The position numbers were made by a program, and so were the translations under genes. From JACOTV01 sp964445135 (GTDB lineage: Bacteria; Patescibacteriota; Microgenomatia; UBA1406; GWC2-37-13), in assembly GCA_964445135.1 (NCBI GenBank), contig CAYUJW010000007.1, positions 1-33,293 of the forward strand: a DNA stretch of 33,293 nt, given 5' to 3'. The notes beneath the pieces are model-generated. The model ran no database searches. It was not told the origin of the DNA and worked only from the letters and a program-made list of their open reading frames with translations. This document shows positions 30,119 through 33,293 of this stretch, piece by piece. Within the stretch, counting starts at the first letter, position 1, and every line of letters starts with the position of its first letter.

Positions 30119-31714
30119 TTACGTTGCATGTTTAATTGCGTGCTCAATCTCCACATAATATACCACTTGTCCTTGCTCGTTCACAATTGGCGCAACATGA
30201 ACTTCGGACATATACTCCTGGCCATTGCGACGCTTGGCTCGAACAATACCCACCTGCTTTGTGTGGCTTTTTGCGACTTCATTTAACATCTGCTCAAAGT
30301 AGGCGGCGTCGGGGCCCGGCACTGCCCACTTGTGTCCAATGCGTGTCCCTAAAAGTTCGTCATGTCCATATCCCGTAATGGTTTGGGCTGCTGGATTTAC
30401 ATACACAATACTGCCATTTGAGTCAGCAATCACGATATGATCTGATGCTCCGAATACGGCAAGCTTAAACTTTTCCAACTCAGTTTTTTGCTGCACCAAC
30501 TCCTGCTCAATGCGCTTTCGCTCGGTGACGTCTTGCAAGCTACCACGCATATATGCTGGATTTCCATCAACATCGGCGACAACAACGCCTGCGCCTCGCA
30601 AATATCGACGCACTCCACCTGGCAACACCACCTCCACATCATCCTCGGGCAACCGAGTGATTGGCGCCTTGAATGTACTAATGGCATGGTACATAGCCTG
30701 CGTAATTCGTGCGCGGTCTGCTGAAACCATTCGTTCAAATGCATTGTCGCGCTTTGGTTCAAAATCACGCTTGTCGTATCCAAATATCGTATACATTTGA
30801 TCAGACCACGCAACTTTTCCCGTTTGCAGATCAATTTCCCAGCTTCCCAGATGTGCCATAATATCTGCCACATCGCGCATTCGAGCAGTAGAGTCAAGCT
30901 TCCTTGCCTGCTCTTTTAGTTGCTCTTGCATCAGGTGCTGTTGGGTCACATCAGTATGTGTGCCCATCACTCGTATAGCACGGTTGTTTTCATCACGGCT
31001 CACCACACGTCCGCGATCAAGTACGAAGATATATGAGCCATCGCGCTTTCGCATTCGATAGGTCACTTGAAACGTCTCGTTTCCCTCCCCTTCAAGGGTC
31101 TTTCGTACATGCTCGTTTACGCGCTCAAGATCATCAGGATGTACCAGTTTTTCCCACTCCTCGTGGGTATTTGCTAGCTCACTTTCGCCATAACCAAGCA
31201 TTTGCTTCCACAAGCTTGAGTAGTATGTCAGGTTTGTTTGCGGATTCCAATCCCACAACCCATCTCCCGCCCCCTCAACCACCATTCGAAACCGATCAAG
31301 ACCCTGCCTATTCTCATCTGATGTCTGGCGTTGCTCAGTCACATCTGATCCAACCACAAAGATTGTTCCATCTTTTGCTGAGGCAGTGAGCGAAAATGTG
31401 CGATAAGCTCCAGAGGAAGTTTTCAGACGCAGATCAAATCCTTCAATTGGCTGATTATGCGCCAACACCTTAATGTGTTCAAAGGTATGTGCAATGTCGC
31501 TTGGATGAATAAACTCAAAATACGTCTTACTTAACAATTCCTCACTACTCCACCCCAAGTGTTTTTCAAATGCACGATTTACCCGTTTAAAGTACCCATC
31601 TGTTCCCGCAATACACATCAGATCAAGCGAAAGATCAAAAAGTTGCTCGAACTCACACGCTGCCTTGTGCGCAGAATTTGGCGAATCAGTGGAGATGATT
31701 GTTGTCGGATTCAT
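30119..31714 (-). CDS. Four-PAS-domain sensor protein without an output domain
   Basis: This 531-aa cytoplasmic protein is made of four consecutive PAS/PAC units: about 22-135 (LMCIAGTDGYFKRVNRAFEK), 140-265 (GDGLWDWNPQTNLTYYSS, with a PAS_3-type YRMRKRDGSYIFVLDRG), 290-400 (GSWEIDLQTGKVAWSDQMY) and 405-527 (HIVIADSNGSIVYVNPAA). Short coiled coils link them (QEQLKEQARKLDS; RIEQELVQQKTELEKFK). There is no histidine kinase, GGDEF, EAL or HTH domain, and the protein ends after the last PAC. It could be a scaffold or sensor that signals by protein contact. The start is ATG 31714. MscS follows after 6 nt. Confidence 0.9.
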   Translation of the reverse strand: MNPTTIISTDSPNSAHKAACEFEQLFDLSLDLMCIAGTDGYFKRVNRAFEKHLGWSSEELLSKTYFEFIHPSDIAHTFEHIKVLAHNQPIEGFDLRLKTSSGAYRTFSLTASAKDGTIFVVGSDVTEQRQTSDENRQGLDRFRMVVEGAGDGLWDWNPQTNLTYYSSLWKQMLGYGESELANTHEEWEKLVHPDDLERVNEHVRKTLEGEGNETFQVTYRMRKRDGSYIFVLDRGRVVSRDENNRAIRVMGTHTDVTQQHLMQEQLKEQARKLDSTARMRDVADIMAHLGSWEIDLQTGKVAWSDQMYTIFGYDKRDFEPKRDNAFERMVSADRARITQAMYHAISTFKAPITRLPEDDVEVVLPGGVRRYLRGAGVVVADVDGNPAYMRGSLQDVTERKRIEQELVQQKTELEKFKLAVFGASDHIVIADSNGSIVYVNPAAQTITGYGHDELLGTRIGHKWAVPGPDAAYFEQMLNEVAKSHTKQVGIVRAKRRNGQEYMSEVHVAPIVNEQGQVVYYVEIEHAIKHAT

Positions 31715-31877
31715 ATCAATTCATAAAAAAGCACCTGGGACTTACATTTTTCAAAGAAAGAGTGCAATGTGCAACGTACATTCATTATGCCACGAAGATG
31801 GGGCCAGACACAATACCCGGACAACAATATGGCGCAACCATATCTCTGCCGCGACTACCCATTTGTGCGAAATAGAC

Positions 31878-31883
31878 TACAAT
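31878..31883 (+). promoter_or_regulatory. -10 box setting the trmH-like start
   Basis: TACAAT ends 6 nt before the ATG at 31890. The frame is open upstream to 31665, but that part overlaps the divergent PAS gene start and shows no family similarity. Confidence 0.5.
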
Positions 31884-31889
31884 ACCCAT

Positions 31890-32474
31890 ATGATTACTGC
31901 CAAACGAATGAGCCGCATAAAAAGCGTTGTTTCAAACCGTCGAGACGATATTGTATTAGTGCTTGAAGACATTCACGATCCACACAACGCCGCCGCAATT
32001 CTTCGAAGCTGTGACGCTTTTGGCATCCAACACGTGTATTTTATATTCGATAAAACGAAGCCTTATAGCCCCAAGCGGGTTGGTCGCGTGTCGTCATCAA
32101 GTGCAAATAAATGGCTCACCTATCACATATTTCGCGACACCGCGTCTTGTTATGATGAGCTGAAAAAAGAGGGTTACAAGATTGTTGCAACAATCCTCAA
32201 TAGCGAGGCCATCCCGCTTGATTCACTTCAGCTAAGCAATCAAAAGGTCGCATTAGTGCTTGGCAATGAGCACGCGGGGATTTCTCAAGGTGCCGCAGAT
32301 GGTGCAGATTACCAAGTGTATCTTCCGATGCGCGGCTTTGTGGAAAGCCTAAATGTTTCAGTATGCGCTGCAATTTGCATGTATGAAATAGTTCGACAGA
32401 AACAATCAAGTGACCATCTTGGGTTAACTGATGAACAACGAGAAGCACTTGTTGAAGACTTTCTTCAAAGATAA
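31890..32474 (+). CDS. trmH: SpoU/TrmH-family RNA 2'-O-ribose methyltransferase
   Basis: This 194-aa SPOUT-fold enzyme carries HDPHNAAAILRSCDAFG (motif 1, conserved Asn and Arg), ALVLGNEHAGIS (motif 2) and LPMRGFVESLNVSVCAAICMYE (motif 3, SAM-binding trefoil knot). Its size and EAL-type C-terminal helix match TrmH (tRNA Gm18). Other family members (RlmB, TrmL) are possible targets. The 194-aa form starting at 31890 matches the usual length of the family. rnhB follows after 8 nt on the same strand. Confidence 0.9.
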   Translation: MITAKRMSRIKSVVSNRRDDIVLVLEDIHDPHNAAAILRSCDAFGIQHVYFIFDKTKPYSPKRVGRVSSSSANKWLTYHIFRDTASCYDELKKEGYKIVATILNSEAIPLDSLQLSNQKVALVLGNEHAGISQGAADGADYQVYLPMRGFVESLNVSVCAAICMYEIVRQKQSSDHLGLTDEQREALVEDFLQR

Positions 32475-32482
32475 TACGCACT

Positions 32483-33145
32483 ATGAAATCGCCTCATGTA
32501 CGAAGTGCCCCGACAATTGCACTTGAGCAGGAATATTTTAAGAAGGGTTATCGCTTTGTAATTGGAGTAGATGAGGCAGGACGTGGTCCCTGGGCTGGCC
32601 CCGTTACGGCGGGCGCGGTATTAATCGATGCTAATTCAATGCCAGTTGTCGGTGTGGCAGACAGCAAGTTCCTTTCAGCAAAAGCTCGCGAGACTCTACA
32701 AGATAAGATTGTCGCCCAAACGGTGGCCCATGCAACAACTTCAGTTGATGCGGCAACAATTGATGCAATTGGCATACAACAGGCAGTTTGTGATGCGATG
32801 AGTCGCGCCGTCATGCTTTGTATTCAACGCGCCGAAGGGGCAACAATCGACAATACCTTTGTATTAGTTGATGGATCAAAAACCATGAAGCTTAAGGGGT
32901 GTCAGTCGATCAAAATTCTTCGAGGCGGCGCTCTTCACTACAGCATATCGGCCGGCTCAATTCTTGCCAAACTGATGCGTGATGAAATGATGTGCAAATT
33001 GCACACGTCATACCCTGCGTATGGATTTGACGTACACAAAGGATATGGCACTAAGCAGCATCAGGCGGCACTTGTGAAGTGGGGGCCGTGCCCGATACAT
33101 CGTCTGTCTTATGCGCCAGTTGCCCGCGCATGGGTTGGCTCGTAG
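32483..33145 (+). CDS. rnhB: Ribonuclease HII
   Basis: This 220-aa enzyme cleaves the RNA strand of RNA-DNA hybrids and starts ribonucleotide excision repair. It has the catalytic VIGVDEAGRGPWAGPVTAGA (Asp-Glu near residues 31-32), VADSKFLSAKARE, LVDGSK (Asp), ISAGSILAKLMRDEMM (conserved Asp) and the C-terminal YGFDVHKGYGT motif. Length is normal. It is co-transcribed with trmH (8-nt gap). The 3' end overlaps the convergent partial membrane gene by 37 nt. Confidence 0.97.
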   Translation: MKSPHVRSAPTIALEQEYFKKGYRFVIGVDEAGRGPWAGPVTAGAVLIDANSMPVVGVADSKFLSAKARETLQDKIVAQTVAHATTSVDAATIDAIGIQQAVCDAMSRAVMLCIQRAEGATIDNTFVLVDGSKTMKLKGCQSIKILRGGALHYSISAGSILAKLMRDEMMCKLHTSYPAYGFDVHKGYGTKQHQAALVKWGPCPIHRLSYAPVARAWVGS

Positions 33146-33293
33146 TGAGTAAGTAAGGTGGTGTAGACAAGGTAATTTGCAACCAATAATGGGCCTGAAA
33201 CACCAATCAAATACGCGATGTAGCCCACGGCTCCTGCGGCCGCAAGTATCGTAAGCGGCCACGCATATGCTGCCACATCTTGGTGCGCAAGAA
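33109..33293 (-). CDS. Unidentified membrane protein, C-terminal part
   Basis: The minus strand is open from the right edge to a TAA at 33111-33109 and encodes about 61 residues. These contain one or two hydrophobic membrane segments (WPLTILAAAGAVGYIAYLIG and LLVANYLVYTTLL) and end with THYEPTHARATGA. I do not recognise the family, and only the C-terminus is in the window. It overlaps rnhB by 37 nt in a convergent arrangement. Its hydrophobic, low-charge composition is unlike a shadow of the antisense frame. Confidence 0.6.
   Translation of the reverse strand, partial: LAHQDVAAYAWPLTILAAAGAVGYIAYLIGVSGPLLVANYLVYTTLLTHYEPTHARATGA

Noticed and set aside
31665..31889. N-terminal extension of the TrmH-like protein
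   Set aside because: It overlaps the divergent PAS gene start, has no family similarity, and a -10 box plus the usual family length support the start at 31890.
33008..33262. 84-aa minus-strand open frame at the right end
   Set aside because: It is Cys/Arg-rich and antisense to rnhB. The neighbouring frame ending at 33109 encodes plausible membrane helices and is kept instead.
1..33293. Alternative genetic code (UGA read as Gly, as in some Patescibacteria)
   Set aside because: Ordinary genes end at TGA here, for example the methyltransferase at 8927, and no in-frame TGA interrupts conserved domains.
1..33293. CRISPR array or IS transposase
   Set aside because: No regularly spaced repeats of CRISPR type and no transposase-like frame were found. 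The only multi-copy repeat is the pair at 736-855.

Overview
The window looks like a scaffold from a small-genome bacterium, most likely a Patescibacteria (CPR) member. This is inferred from compact single-copy genes, one- to three-gene operons on both strands, standard stop use (TGA included), divergent versions of common enzymes, and a lack of Shine-Dalgarno sites at most starts. Exact 100-N blocks at 10393, 15456, 17872 and 23149 and a 10-N block at 24969 are scaffold gaps, so genes crossing them are incomplete and one apparent ORF is artificial.

Layout. 1-964: an unidentified partial gene, a DUF192 gene, and a non-coding stretch with a duplicated hairpin. 965-1041: tRNA-Pro(UGG). 1036-6887: an AT-rich integrated element of about 5.85 kb, bounded by a 9-bp direct repeat (CGACCATTT) that starts in the tRNA 3' end. 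It carries a large serine recombinase, an Erm-type rRNA methylase, a small MerR-like DNA-binding protein, a 215-aa unknown, and an operon with a PD-(D/E)XK-like nuclease and two unknown proteins. 6910-33293: higher-GC chromosome. It holds redox and repair genes (bcp, msrB, flavodoxin, DCC-lipase maturation factor fusion), a secreted-type nuclease, the pentose phosphate set zwf-gnd-tal, lower glycolysis and fermentation (gpmI, eno, D-2-hydroxyacid dehydrogenase), osmotic and envelope genes (MscL, MscS, aquaporin, PAP2 phosphatase, L,D-transpeptidase, YggT), a GH1/glycosyltransferase pair, a four-PAS protein next to MscS, a regulator with a degenerate P-loop and a winged helix, and trmH-rnhB.

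Most notable. (1) The recombinase gene runs through its own attachment site. In the integrated state its last 16 residues come from antisense tRNA-Pro. Rejoining the element ends on paper restores an uninterrupted 49-residue alternative C-terminus and places the gene 59 nt upstream of the nuclease operon. (2) The element contains one GATC in about 5.85 kb, while the flanking chromosome has it at ordinary density. (3) Many chromosomal genes have a TANNNT-type -10 box only 6-9 nt before the start codon, which implies largely leaderless mRNAs. (4) A promoter-terminator unit at 9633-9819 contains no gene and may encode a small RNA.
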